47,151 nucleotides of DNA from Sphingobium sp. (GCF_003248505.1 NZ_QFOA01000029.1:1-47151), one strand, 5' to 3'. Counted from the first letter of the stretch, positions 18,393 to 27,324 are shown. A program made the numbers and translations. The notes: a model not told the origin generated them from the sequence alone.

Positions 18393-19049
18393 TCAGCGGA
18401 TCGGCGAATCCGGCGACAAACGCATGTCGAGATAATTGTCGACCGACTTCATCAGTTGGTCGAGTTCATGCTCGAAGAAATGGTTCGCGCCCTTGATCTC
18501 GTCATGATGGATGGTGATGCCCTTCTGCGTGCGCAGCTTGTCCACCAGCTTTTGCACCGCGCTCGCCGTCACGACCTCGTCCGATGTGCCCTGCACGATG
18601 ATCCCGCTCGACGGGCAGGGCGCGAGGAAGGAAAAGTCGTACATGTTGGCGGGCGGCGCGACCGAGATGAAACCGCGGATTTCCGGGCGGCGCATCAGCA
18701 ACTGCATCCCGATCCAGGCGCCGAATGAAAAGCCCGCGATCCAGGTGGTCTGCGCTTCGGGATGGAAGCTCTGCACCCAGTCGAGCGCGGCTGCGGCGTC
18801 GGACAATTCGCCGATGCCGTTGTCGAACGTCCCCTGGCTGCGTCCCACGCCGCGGAAGTTGAAGCGCAGCGTCGCAAAGCCGCGCTTTACGAAGGTCTTG
18901 TAGAGCGCCTGCGTGATGCGGTCGTTCATCGTGCCGCCGCCCTGCGGGTGCGGGTGCAGGATCATGGCGACGGGCGCGCGCGGGCGGGGCGGGGGGCTGA
19001 AACGGCCTTCGAGGCGGCCTTCGGGTCCGGGGAAGATAACGTCGGGCAT
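18393..19049 (-). CDS. Alpha/beta hydrolase
   Basis: A 218-residue alpha/beta-hydrolase-fold protein, cytoplasmic (no signal peptide). It shows the oxyanion-region HPHPQGGGTMNDR near residue 32, FNFRGVGRSQGTFD near residue 64, the nucleophile elbow GFSFGAW with Ser in G-x-S-x-G, and a C-terminal catalytic His in IKGANHFFEHELDQLM. The ATG at 19049 begins the family N-terminus MPDVIFPGPEGRLEGRF; the longer frame upstream is antisense to the desulfurase gene. It diverges from the cysteine desulfurase genes across a 147-bp region, and such hydrolases often sit with Fe-S assembly genes in alphaproteobacteria. The substrate is unknown. Confidence 0.9.
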   Translation of the reverse strand: MPDVIFPGPEGRLEGRFSPPPRPRAPVAMILHPHPQGGGTMNDRITQALYKTFVKRGFATLRFNFRGVGRSQGTFDNGIGELSDAAAALDWVQSFHPEAQTTWIAGFSFGAWIGMQLLMRRPEIRGFISVAPPANMYDFSFLAPCPSSGIIVQGTSDEVVTASAVQKLVDKLRTQKGITIHHDEIKGANHFFEHELDQLMKSVDNYLDMRLSPDSPIR

Positions 19050-19196
19050 GGCACCTGTTATGATTGCGGGCTGCCCGGTTCGTCCCAGAAAGGATGCCGC
19101 CGGGCGGCGGTAAGGCGATGGATGCGCGCGGGCATGGATATGCTGGCGCTGCGCGGCAGAGAGCCTATATAGTCCCCGCCTCCTTTTCCGCAATCG

Positions 19197-20252
19197 ATGA
19201 GTAACGCCCTCTTGGTCGCCGATCGTCTTTATCTGGATCATGCCGCCACCACGCCGATGCTGCGCGAGGCGCAGGATGCGATGATCGCGGCGATGCGCGG
19301 CTGGGCCAATCCTTCCAGCCCCCATGCGGACGGACGTGCGGCACGCGCCGGTCTGGAGGATGCGCGCGCGCGCATCGGCGCGGCGCTCGGTTGGGATGGG
19401 TCTATCCTTTTTACCTCCGGCGCGAGCGAGGCCATCGCCATCGCACTCACCCGTGCGAAGGCGGCGCGGATCGTCACCTCGGCGGTCGAACATGACGCCG
19501 TGCTGCGCGTGACGAAGGACGCCGGGCGGCTGGCGGTGGATGGTGATGGCCTCGTCCGCCTGCCGCAGGGGCAGGGCGAGGGCGACGCGCTGCTTGCCAT
19601 CCAGCATGTCAATAATGAGACCGGCGTCATCCAGCCGCTCGACCGGATGGAGCGGAACGGCGCGATCCTGTTCGCCGATTGCGCGCAGAGCGCGGGCAAG
19701 CTGCCGCTGCCCGACGCCGACATGATCGCGATCAGCGCGCACAAGTTCGGCGGGCCGCCCGGCGTCGGCGCACTGCTGATCCGCGACCTTGCCCTGATCG
19801 AACCGAGCGGGGGGCAGGAACAGGGCTATCGCGCCGGGACCGAAAATCTTCCCGCCATCCTCGCCATGGCGGCGGCGCTGGAGGCGCGGTCCGAATGGCT
19901 CGCGCGCGCTGGGACGCTGCGCGCCCGACTGGATGCCGCGATAGAGGCTGGGGGCGGCGAGGTGATCGCTCGCAATGCGCCGCGCCTGCCCGCCATCGCC
20001 AGTTACCGGATGCCAGGCCTGTCGGCGCGCGCCCAGCTTATCCAGTTCGATCTTGCAGGCATATCGGTGTCGGCGGGCAGTGCCTGTTCGTCGGGATCGC
20101 TCAAGAGCAGCCATGTGCTGCGCGCCATGGGCTGGGAAGAGGGCGCCGCGTCCGAAGTGGTACGCGTCAGCTTCGGCCCGCACACCTGCGACAGCGACGT
20201 GGACAGCTTCATCGCGGTGTGGACGCGCATGGCGGAACGCATAAGATCATGA
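19197..20252 (+). CDS. Cysteine desulfurase (first of a tandem pair)
   Basis: PLP-dependent class V aminotransferase-fold enzyme that takes sulfur from cysteine to form a persulfide for Fe-S cluster or thio-cofactor assembly. The 351-residue protein has YLDHAATTP, VEHDAVL (catalytic His), FADCAQSAG (PLP Asp and Gln), SAHKFGGPPG (PLP Lys) and SAGSACSSGS (active Cys), so all main catalytic residues are present. It is somewhat short and divergent next to IscS of about 400 residues. Its stop overlaps the start of a second desulfurase (ATGA). Confidence 0.9.
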   Translation: MSNALLVADRLYLDHAATTPMLREAQDAMIAAMRGWANPSSPHADGRAARAGLEDARARIGAALGWDGSILFTSGASEAIAIALTRAKAARIVTSAVEHDAVLRVTKDAGRLAVDGDGLVRLPQGQGEGDALLAIQHVNNETGVIQPLDRMERNGAILFADCAQSAGKLPLPDADMIAISAHKFGGPPGVGALLIRDLALIEPSGGQEQGYRAGTENLPAILAMAAALEARSEWLARAGTLRARLDAAIEAGGGEVIARNAPRLPAIASYRMPGLSARAQLIQFDLAGISVSAGSACSSGSLKSSHVLRAMGWEEGAASEVVRVSFGPHTCDSDVDSFIAVWTRMAERIRS

Positions 20253-21337
20253 TATATCTGGACTATCAGGCAACCACCCCGCTTGCGCCCGAAGCGTTCG
20301 ACGCGATGGTGCCGTGGCTGCGCGATCATCATGGCAACCCCCACAGCGCCCATCGCCTGGGCCGCGCCGCCGCCGCCCAGGTCGAAGTGGCGCGGGAGGA
20401 AGTCGCCGCGCTGCTTCCGCCGGGGGGCAGGCTGGTCTTCACCTCCGGCGCGACCGAAGCGCTCAACATCGCCATGCAGGGCGCGCCGCCGGGCCGCATC
20501 GTCACTGTCGCAACAGAACATGCCGCTGTGCTCGACACGGTGGAGGCGATGCGGCGGCGGGGGCGGGACGTCACCGTCCTCCCGGTCGATGCCGAAGGGC
20601 TGGTCGACCTGAACGCCGCCGCCGCACACATCGATTCAGCTGTCTCACTCGTTGTCGCGATGTCGGTGAATAACGAGATCGGCGTGATGCAGCCCGTTGA
20701 GGCGCTGGCGCACATGGCTCATCGCGTGGGCGCTCTGTTCCTGTGCGACGCGGTGCAGGGCTATGGCCGCGTGCCGGTTTCCGAAGCCTGCGACATGGTC
20801 GCGATCAGCGCGCACAAGGTCCACGGTCCCAAGGGTATCGGCGCGCTATGGCTGCGTGAGGGGGTGACGCCCTCTCCGCTGATGCACGGCGGCGGTCAGG
20901 AAGGCGGACTGCGATCCGGCACATTGTCGCCCGCTCTGTGCACCGGTTTCGGCGTAGCGGCGCGGCTGATGCGCGAGCGGGCGGCGCGGGATCGCGCGCA
21001 TGTGGAGGAACTGGCCACGCTCGCCCGCGCCCTGTTCGCCGACTGGACGCTGAACGGCAGCGCCACGCATCGCTACCCGGGCAATCTCAACGTCCGCAAG
21101 GACGGGTTGGATGGCGCGCGCCTGTTGTCCTATTGCCGCAATGTCGCTTTTTCCCTCGGCAGCGCTTGCGCGAGTGGGTCCGGACGGCCTAGCCATGTGT
21201 TGCGCGCGTTGGGGCTGACCGATGCGCAGGCGCGCGGAGCGGTGCGGATCGGCTTTGGCCGATACACGACCCGTCAGGATTTGGAGAGGGCGGCACAAGC
21301 ATTGAATGACGCGGCCACCGCACAGGCGGCGCCGTAG
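20249..21337 (+). CDS. Cysteine desulfurase (second of a tandem pair)
   Basis: A 362-residue PLP-dependent desulfurase of the NifS/IscS group. Motifs are intact: YLDYQATTPL, ATEHAAVLD (His), CDAVQGYGR (Asp, Gln), SAHKVHGPKG (PLP Lys) and SLGSACASGSG (active Cys). The ATG at 20249 overlaps the previous stop by 4 nt, so the two desulfurases are translationally coupled and could form a heterodimer or act on different acceptors. No IscU, SufBCD or IscA scaffold gene is nearby. The ferredoxin gene follows 21 nt later. Confidence 0.92.
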   Translation: MIYLDYQATTPLAPEAFDAMVPWLRDHHGNPHSAHRLGRAAAAQVEVAREEVAALLPPGGRLVFTSGATEALNIAMQGAPPGRIVTVATEHAAVLDTVEAMRRRGRDVTVLPVDAEGLVDLNAAAAHIDSAVSLVVAMSVNNEIGVMQPVEALAHMAHRVGALFLCDAVQGYGRVPVSEACDMVAISAHKVHGPKGIGALWLREGVTPSPLMHGGGQEGGLRSGTLSPALCTGFGVAARLMRERAARDRAHVEELATLARALFADWTLNGSATHRYPGNLNVRKDGLDGARLLSYCRNVAFSLGSACASGSGRPSHVLRALGLTDAQARGAVRIGFGRYTTRQDLERAAQALNDAATAQAAP

Positions 21338-21358
21338 CGAGGGGAGCATCGCACGTCC

Positions 21359-21694
21359 ATGACCAGGGTCACCTTCATCAGCGCGGACGGGGAGCGCAGG
21401 CAGGAGGTCGATGCGCCTGCGGGATCGATCCTGCTGGACATAGCGCAGGCGGCGGGTCAGCCGCTGGAGGGCACGTGTGAGGGGCAGATGGCCTGCTCCA
21501 CCTGTCATGTGATCGTCGATGCGCAGGATTTCGGTCAGCTTCCCCGCGCAAGCGAGGATGAGGAGGATATGCTGGACCTTGCCGCCGCTGCCACGCGCAC
21601 CAGCCGCCTGGCCTGCCAGATTTTGATCGACGGCGGGTTGGACCGGCTGACCGTCCGCATACCGGGGGAATTCAACAACATGCAGGGCATGTGA
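21359..21694 (+). CDS. 2Fe-2S ferredoxin, Isc/adrenodoxin type
   Basis: A 111-residue electron carrier. The cluster ligands follow the adrenodoxin-type pattern C-x5-C-x2-C and a distant Cys: CEGQMACSTC near residues 40-49 and RLACQI near residue 84. It also has the acidic partner-binding stretch ASEDEEDMLDLA. This class supplies electrons in Fe-S cluster assembly and to some P450 or Rieske systems. Position directly after two cysteine desulfurases favours the Fe-S role. It starts at ATG 21359 after a GAGGGGAGC ribosome-binding stretch. Confidence 0.93.
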   Translation: MTRVTFISADGERRQEVDAPAGSILLDIAQAAGQPLEGTCEGQMACSTCHVIVDAQDFGQLPRASEDEEDMLDLAAAATRTSRLACQILIDGGLDRLTVRIPGEFNNMQGM

Positions 21695-21702
21695 GGACAG
21701 GA

Positions 21703-22662
21703 ATGAAGTTTCGATCCGCTTTCTGCGCGCTGGTCCTGCTCGCCGCGCCTGCCGTCGCTGCCGAAAAGAAAAAGCCGAAGGAGCCCGCGCCGACCGGGCG
21801 GCTCGATACCCTGAAGCTGGAAGTCCCGCGTTATGTCGTTCCCGCGACCGCGATGAGCGACGTGCGCAATCCCAAGGAGATCGAGGCGGAAACCGGCGGG
21901 CGGCTGGGCGTGGCGCTGGTCGACAGCAAGGGCGCGCTGCTGCTGGGCTTCAACCGGGACGAGCGTTACCCGATGTGCTCGACTTTCAAGGCGCCGTTGG
22001 CCGCCGCCGTGCTGGTGGGCGCCGAAGGCGGCAAGTTCGGCCTGGAAGGCACCATTCCTTTCGGCAAGGACGACCTCATCGACAATGCGCCGGTGGTGAA
22101 GAAGAACCTGAAGCGCGGGCGCATGAGTATGGAGGAACTGGCGCAGGCGGCGGTGGAGGTGAGCGACAACAGCGCCGCCAACCTGCTGCTGCCGATGCTG
22201 GGCGGACCGGAAGGGTTGACCGCCTTCATGCGGGCGCATGGCGATACCGTGTCGCGGCTGGACCGCACCGAACCCGCACTTAACGAGAATGTGGAGGGCG
22301 ATCCGCGCGACACGACCTCCCCCGCCGCGATGGCGGGCCTGATGGCACGCCTGATCTTCAACGACCTAAAGCCCGACAGCGCCGCCCGCCTGCGCAACTG
22401 GCTCAACGCCAGCAGCACGGGGGACCATCGGATCAAGGCAGGCCTGCCGGAAGGATGGACATCGGGCAGCAAGACCGGATCGTGCGGCACCGCCTATAAT
22501 GACGTGGCGCTCGTCAAATCGCCGGGCGGGGACGAATATGTCCTGGCGATCTATCTCGACCGCCCGACCGTGGACGCGAAGAAGGCGGAAGCCGCCATTG
22601 CCGAAACCGCCCGCGCCGCGCTCGGCTTTGCCAGCAAGCTGCAAAAGAGCGACGCGCAATAG
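21703..22662 (+). CDS. Class A serine beta-lactamase with paired cysteines of carbapenemase type
   Basis: A 319-residue exported penicillin-hydrolase. Residues 1-20 form a Sec signal peptide (hydrophobic core FCALVLLAAPAVA). All class A elements are present: Ser93-Thr-Phe-Lys96 (Ambler S70xxK), Ser154-Asp-Asn156 (SDN loop), Glu190 in EPALN (E166 and N170), and Lys257-Thr-Gly259 (KTG). Cys92 and Cys261 fall at Ambler 69 and 238, and Ser260 at 237, as in KPC, SME and NMC-A, where the disulfide is linked to carbapenem hydrolysis. The ATG at 21703 is preferred to an in-frame GTG at 21691 because AGGACAGG precedes it. It follows the ferredoxin by 8 nt; no AmpR-type regulator is seen. Confidence 0.92.
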   Translation: MKFRSAFCALVLLAAPAVAAEKKKPKEPAPTGRLDTLKLEVPRYVVPATAMSDVRNPKEIEAETGGRLGVALVDSKGALLLGFNRDERYPMCSTFKAPLAAAVLVGAEGGKFGLEGTIPFGKDDLIDNAPVVKKNLKRGRMSMEELAQAAVEVSDNSAANLLLPMLGGPEGLTAFMRAHGDTVSRLDRTEPALNENVEGDPRDTTSPAAMAGLMARLIFNDLKPDSAARLRNWLNASSTGDHRIKAGLPEGWTSGSKTGSCGTAYNDVALVKSPGGDEYVLAIYLDRPTVDAKKAEAAIAETARAALGFASKLQKSDAQ

Positions 22663-22679
22663 GCCCGTCGCCTAAGCCC

Positions 22680-22708
22680 TTGCTATCCACTGCGCGTTTC
22701 GCCATATG
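22680..22708 (+). promoter_or_regulatory. Probable promoter of the SRP RNA gene
   Basis: TTGCTA (22680-22685) and CATATG (22703-22708) are spaced by 17 nt and end just before the start of the SRP RNA. It resembles the promoter in front of tRNA-His (TTGACG, 17 nt, TATGTG). The match to the vegetative consensus is partial. Confidence 0.45.
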
Positions 22709-22710
22709 CC

Positions 22711-22808
22711 GCGCCGGGAGTCGGGCGGACGTGATCGTCGCGAACCTGGTCAGGTCCTGACGGAAGCAGCCACAGTGATTTCGTCACGGGTCGTTTCGGC
22801 TCCCACCT
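22711..22808 (+). ncRNA. ffs: Signal recognition particle RNA, small (4.5S) type
   Basis: The RNA that pairs with Ffh to target nascent membrane proteins. The core has the invariant tetraloop region GGTCAGGTCCTGACGGAAGC at about 22748-22767, followed by AGCC. The ends pair: GGGAGTCG (22716-22723) with CGGCTCCC (22797-22804), allowing one G-U pair. Length of about 98 nt fits the bacterial small class without an Alu domain. Ends are approximate by a few bases. It sits 58 nt before dnaX. Confidence 0.92.
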
Positions 22809-22866
22809 TTTCCCCCGCATCATCGCGCTTCGACAAGAGCCGGTCGACCGGCTAATACCCTGTCCC

Positions 22867-24498
22867 ATGTCCGATTCCCCGCAGCCTTACCGCGTCCTTG
22901 CGCGCAAATATCGTCCGCGCAATTTCCGCGAACTGATCGGCCAGGACGCGATGGTGCAGACGCTGGGCAACGCGATCCAGCGCGGTCGCCTTGCTCACGC
23001 CTTCCTGATGACGGGCGTGCGCGGGGTCGGCAAGACATCGACCGCGCGCCTCATCGCCAAGGCGCTGAACTGCGTCGGCCCGGACGGGCAGGGCGGTCCC
23101 ACCATCGACCCGTGCGGCGTGTGCGAAGCCTGCCTCGCAATCGCCGAGGGCCGCCATATCGACGTGGTGGAGATGGACGCGGCGAGCCACACCGGCGTCG
23201 ACGATGTGCGCGAGATCATCGAGGCGGTGCGCTATGCCGCCGTATCCGCGCGCTACAAGATCTACATCATCGACGAAGTGCACATGCTGTCGAAAAACGC
23301 CTTCAACGCGCTGTTGAAGACGCTGGAAGAGCCGCCCGCACACGTCAAATTCCTGTTTGCCACGACCGAAGTGAACAAGGTGCCGGTGACGGTGCTGTCG
23401 CGTTGCCAGCGGTTCGACCTGCGCCGTATTCCCGCCGAACTTCTCGCCGCCCATTTCGCCCATGTGGTGGAGGCCGAACAGGTCGCGGCGGAACCGGACG
23501 CACTCGCCCTCATCGCCCAGGCGGCGGAAGGATCGGCGCGCGACGGCCTCTCCATTCTCGATCAGGCGATCGCCCATGCCGAAACCGGGCCGGATGCCGA
23601 AAGGGCCGGGCCGACTGTCACGGCGGCGCAGGTGCGCGATATGCTGGGCCTGTCGGATCGCGGATCGGTGCGGCGGTTGCTGGGCTTGCTGCTGGAGGGG
23701 GATACCGCAGCGCTGCTCGCCGCGGTTCGCGATCAATATGCGCTGGGCGTCGATCCGCTGTCGTTGATGCGCGGCCTGATGGAACTCGTCCACGCCATCA
23801 CTCTGGTGAAGGCGGGGCGCGATATCGTCAGTCCGGGCCAGTCCGCTGAGGAGCGGGAAGCGCTGGCGGCCTGGGCCGCGCAACTGGGCTTCGCGCCGTT
23901 GCACCGGCTGTGGCAATTGCTGGTGAAGGGCCATGACGAGGTCGCGAGCGCCGTTCTTCCCATCGAAAGCTGCGAAATGGCGCTTTTGCGGGTCATGCAC
24001 GCCGCGACAATGCCCGATCCGGGCGAATTGGCACGGCTGCTGCGCGAAGGGGGGGGCGCCCCGCTTTCGCTGGGGCAAGGCGACGCGCCGCCTGCATCCG
24101 TCCCCGCGCCCTCGGCCCGCCTGCCGCAGAGCATGGCGGACGTGATCGCGCTAGTGGAAACGCGCAAGCCCTCGCTCGCCAATCACCTGCACGATTGCGC
24201 CGCGCTGGTCAGCCTCGCCCCGCCCGAACTTGCGGTGCGGCTGACGCATCCCTGGACGCAGAGCGATTTCAAGCGCGAACTGGAAGCCCATCTCAACGCC
24301 TCGACGCCCGGCATGCGCTGGGCCGTGCGGCTGGAGCAGGATGGCGGCGAGATGACCTTGCTGGAACAGGGCGAGGTTGCCAAAGCCGCTACCCGTGCGC
24401 AGATATTGGAAACCCCGGTGGTGAAGGCGGCAATGGCGGCCTTCCCGCAAGCGGAGCTTGTCGATGGCGAGCCCGAACGATGGAGTGCAGAAGCATGA
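22867..24498 (+). CDS. dnaX: DNA polymerase III subunit gamma/tau
   Basis: Clamp-loader ATPase that loads the beta clamp and, in its long form, links polymerase cores. The 543-residue protein has Walker A GVRGVGKTS (residues 50-58), zinc cysteines Cys69, 83, 86 and 89, a Walker B/sensor region IYIIDEVHMLS, the SRC motif (LSRCQRFDLRR), and a proline/alanine-rich linker after about residue 390 leading to a C-terminal tau-like domain. I saw no clear A-rich slippery heptamer for gamma production. The stop overlaps the ybaB ATG (ATGA). Confidence 0.97.
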   Translation: MSDSPQPYRVLARKYRPRNFRELIGQDAMVQTLGNAIQRGRLAHAFLMTGVRGVGKTSTARLIAKALNCVGPDGQGGPTIDPCGVCEACLAIAEGRHIDVVEMDAASHTGVDDVREIIEAVRYAAVSARYKIYIIDEVHMLSKNAFNALLKTLEEPPAHVKFLFATTEVNKVPVTVLSRCQRFDLRRIPAELLAAHFAHVVEAEQVAAEPDALALIAQAAEGSARDGLSILDQAIAHAETGPDAERAGPTVTAAQVRDMLGLSDRGSVRRLLGLLLEGDTAALLAAVRDQYALGVDPLSLMRGLMELVHAITLVKAGRDIVSPGQSAEEREALAAWAAQLGFAPLHRLWQLLVKGHDEVASAVLPIESCEMALLRVMHAATMPDPGELARLLREGGGAPLSLGQGDAPPASVPAPSARLPQSMADVIALVETRKPSLANHLHDCAALVSLAPPELAVRLTHPWTQSDFKRELEAHLNASTPGMRWAVRLEQDGGEMTLLEQGEVAKAATRAQILETPVVKAAMAAFPQAELVDGEPERWSAEA

Positions 24499-24818
24499 AA
24501 GATTTAAATGAAATCCTCGGCATGGCGAGCCGCGTGCAGGAGGAACTGCAACGCGCGCAGGACAATCTGGACAAGCTGGAGGTCGAAGGCGCGGCTGGCG
24601 GCGGCCTCGTCAAGGTGAAGGCTTCGGCGAAGGGCCGAATCCTCGGCGTCGACATTGACGAAAGCCTGCTCGCGCCGTCCGAAAAGCAGATGCTGGAGGA
24701 TCTGGTCGCTGCCGCCTTCAACGACGCGCGCAAGAAAGCGGACGAAGTCAGCAACGCCGAAATGGGCAAGATGACCGCCGGCCTGCCGCTGCCCCCCGGC
24801 TTCAAGCTGCCGTTCTGA
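24495..24818 (+). CDS. YbaB/EbfC family nucleoid-associated protein
   Basis: A 107-residue DNA-binding protein with the family's helix-sheet-helix layout: MKDLNEILGMASRVQEELQ, then GLVKVKASAKGRILGVDID, then LLAPSEKQMLEDLVAAAFNDA, ending MTAGLPLPPGFKLPF. It is translationally coupled to dnaX, the conserved arrangement. In many bacteria recR comes next; here lon follows instead. Confidence 0.95.
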   Translation: MKDLNEILGMASRVQEELQRAQDNLDKLEVEGAAGGGLVKVKASAKGRILGVDIDESLLAPSEKQMLEDLVAAAFNDARKKADEVSNAEMGKMTAGLPLPPGFKLPF

Positions 24819-24853
24819 TAAGGAAGGTTTCAGTCTCTATCCCTTATGACAGA

Positions 24854-24882
24854 TTGATTGCTGCGGCGGGCATCCCCATAAT
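24854..24882 (+). promoter_or_regulatory. Heat-shock (sigma-32-like) promoter candidate before lon
   Basis: TTGATT (24854-24859) and CCCCATAAT (24874-24882) are separated by 14 nt. The second element matches the CCCCAT-type -10 box of RpoH promoters well; the first matches only partly. It lies about 45 nt before the lon ATG, and lon is a classical heat-shock gene, so regulation by RpoH is likely but inferred. Confidence 0.55.
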
Positions 24883-24927
24883 GGCGATGAACCGTATGAC
24901 GGGCCGTACGGCGGCCCCGGAGAGTGA

Positions 24928-27324
24928 ATGACTACGCAATACCCGCTTCTGCCCCTGCGCGACATCGTCGTCTTCCCGCAGATGATCGTCCCCCTGTTCG
25001 TCGGTCGCGATAAAAGCGTCGCGGCGCTCGAAGCTGCGATGGAAGGGTCCAAGGACATTTTCCTCGTCGCGCAGCTCGACCCGGCGGAGGACGATCCGGG
25101 CCGCGACTCACTTTACGACACGGGCGTCGTGGCGGTTGTGCTGCAATTGCTGAAGCTTCCCGACGGCACCGTCCGCGTGCTGGTGGAAGGGAAGGAGCGA
25201 GCCCAGCTCGAACGCATGGAAGCGACCGAAACCCACCTCGTTGCGCACGTCGCCCCGGTCGAGGAAGGCGCTGCCGAGGGGCATGAAGCGGCAGCGCTGA
25301 TGCGCTCGGTGGCCGAACAGTTCGAAAATTACGCAAAGCTCAATAAGAAGCTTCCCGCCGAAACGCCCGTGCAGCTGCGTGAGATCGAGGATGCGGGGCG
25401 TCTGGCCGATGCGGTGGCCGCCAACATCAACGTCAAGGTATCCGACAAGCAATCGCTGCTGGTCGAATCCGATCCGGTCAAGCGGCTGGAAATGGTGTTC
25501 GCCTTCATGGAGGGCGAGCTTGGCGTTCTTCAGGTCGAAAAGAAGATTCGCGGTCGCGTGAAGCGTCAGATGGAGAAAACCCAGCGCGAATATTATCTGA
25601 ACGAACAGCTCAAGGCGATCCAGCGCGAGCTGGGCAACGGTGAGGGTGAGGATGGCGACGAACTTGCCGAACTCACCGAAAAGATCGCAAAGGCCAAGCT
25701 CAGCAAGGAAGCGCGCGCCAAGGCGACGGCGGAGCTGAAAAAGCTCAAGGGCATGCAGCCCATGTCCGCCGAAGCGACGGTCGTGCGCAACTATCTCGAC
25801 GTGCTGCTGGGCCTGCCCTGGGGTAAGAAGGGGAAGGTCAAGACCGACCTTAAAAAGGCGCAGTCGATCCTCGACGAGGATCATTTCGCGCTGGAAAAGG
25901 TCAAGGACCGGATCATCGAATATCTCGCGGTTCAGGCGCGCACCAACAAGCTGAAGGGGCCGATCCTCTGCCTCGTCGGGCCGCCCGGCGTCGGCAAGAC
26001 CTCGCTGGGTCGCTCCATCGCCAAGGCGACGGGCCGGGAATTCGTGCGCCAGTCGCTTGGCGGCGTGCGTGACGAAGCCGAAATCCGTGGGCATCGCCGT
26101 ACCTATATCGGCTCGCTGCCGGGCAAGATCGTGACGAACCTCAAGAAAGCTGGGACGATGAACCCGCTCTTCCTCCTCGACGAGATCGACAAGCTGGGCC
26201 AGGATTTCCGCGGCGATCCCGCGTCCGCGCTGCTGGAGGTGCTGGACCCGGAACAGAACAGCAAGTTCCAGGATCATTATCTCGAAATCGATGTCGACCT
26301 TTCCGACGTCATGTTCGTGACGACGGCCAACTCTTTGAATTTGCCGCAGCCTTTGCTCGACCGCATGGAAATCATTCGGCTGGAAGGCTATACCGAAGAC
26401 GAAAAGGTCGAGATTGCGCAGCGCCATCTGGTGCCCAAGCAGATCGACGCGCACGGCCTTAAGGACGGCGAGTTCGAAGTGACGGAGGAGGCCGTGCGCG
26501 ATCTCATCCGTTACTACACGCGCGAGGCGGGGGTGCGCACGCTGGAGCGGGAAGTTGCACGGCTCGCCCGCAAGGCGCTGCGCCGCATCCTTGAAGGCGC
26601 ATATGACAAGGCGGTCATAACACCTGAAAATCTCGCGGATTTCGCGGGTGTGCGTAAATTCCGCCATGGCGTGGGCGAGGATGAAAACCAGATCGGCGCG
26701 GTGACCGGACTGGCCTGGACCGAAGTGGGCGGCGAGTTGCTGACCATCGAAGCGGTGACGGTTCCGGGCAAGGGCCAGATCAAGACGACCGGTAAACTGG
26801 GCGAGGTCATGACCGAATCGGTGCAGGCCGCTTTTTCCTACGTCCGGGCGCGCTCGCCCGGTTACGGGATCAAGCCAAGCCTCTTCAATCGTAAAGACAT
26901 TCACATCCATCTTCCCGAAGGCGCGGTGCCCAAAGACGGTCCTTCGGCCGGTATCGGCATGGTGACGACCATCGTGTCGACACTGACCGGCATCCCGGTG
27001 CACAAGGATGTGGCGATGACCGGCGAGGTCACGCTGCGCGGGCGGGTGCTTCCGATCGGCGGCCTCAAGGAAAAGCTGCTCGCGGCGTTGCGCGGTGGCA
27101 TCAAGACGGTGCTGATCCCGCAGGAAAACGAAAAGGATCTGGCGGAAATTCCGGCCAACATCCGCGAAGGGCTGGAGATCATTCCGGTGGCGCATGTGGA
27201 TGAAGTGCTGGCCCGGGCGCTCGTATCTAAGCCCGAAGCCATTACTTGGACCGAAGAGGACGATCTGGCCGCACAGCCGCCGGCCCATTCCAGTCGTGAT
27301 AGCGATCCCTCACTTCGTCACTGA
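24928..27324 (+). CDS. lon: ATP-dependent protease Lon
   Basis: Cytoplasmic AAA+ serine protease that degrades misfolded proteins and regulators. The 798-residue protein has an N-terminal substrate domain (PLLPLRDIVVFPQMIVPLFVGR), a coiled coil around residues 190-260, Walker A GPPGVGKTSLG near residue 351, Walker B in NPLFLLDEIDKLG, and a protease domain with Ser673 (PKDGPSAGIGM) and Lys716 (GGLKEKLL) as the catalytic dyad. Length and motifs are standard. The ATG follows a GGAGAG ribosome-binding site. Confidence 0.98.
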   Translation: MTTQYPLLPLRDIVVFPQMIVPLFVGRDKSVAALEAAMEGSKDIFLVAQLDPAEDDPGRDSLYDTGVVAVVLQLLKLPDGTVRVLVEGKERAQLERMEATETHLVAHVAPVEEGAAEGHEAAALMRSVAEQFENYAKLNKKLPAETPVQLREIEDAGRLADAVAANINVKVSDKQSLLVESDPVKRLEMVFAFMEGELGVLQVEKKIRGRVKRQMEKTQREYYLNEQLKAIQRELGNGEGEDGDELAELTEKIAKAKLSKEARAKATAELKKLKGMQPMSAEATVVRNYLDVLLGLPWGKKGKVKTDLKKAQSILDEDHFALEKVKDRIIEYLAVQARTNKLKGPILCLVGPPGVGKTSLGRSIAKATGREFVRQSLGGVRDEAEIRGHRRTYIGSLPGKIVTNLKKAGTMNPLFLLDEIDKLGQDFRGDPASALLEVLDPEQNSKFQDHYLEIDVDLSDVMFVTTANSLNLPQPLLDRMEIIRLEGYTEDEKVEIAQRHLVPKQIDAHGLKDGEFEVTEEAVRDLIRYYTREAGVRTLEREVARLARKALRRILEGAYDKAVITPENLADFAGVRKFRHGVGEDENQIGAVTGLAWTEVGGELLTIEAVTVPGKGQIKTTGKLGEVMTESVQAAFSYVRARSPGYGIKPSLFNRKDIHIHLPEGAVPKDGPSAGIGMVTTIVSTLTGIPVHKDVAMTGEVTLRGRVLPIGGLKEKLLAALRGGIKTVLIPQENEKDLAEIPANIREGLEIIPVAHVDEVLARALVSKPEAITWTEEDDLAAQPPAHSSRDSDPSLRH

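Noticed and set aside
22867..24498. Programmed frameshifting in dnaX to make gamma
   Set aside because: No A-AAA-AAG-like slippery heptamer followed by a stem-loop was found; the long form is complete in one frame.
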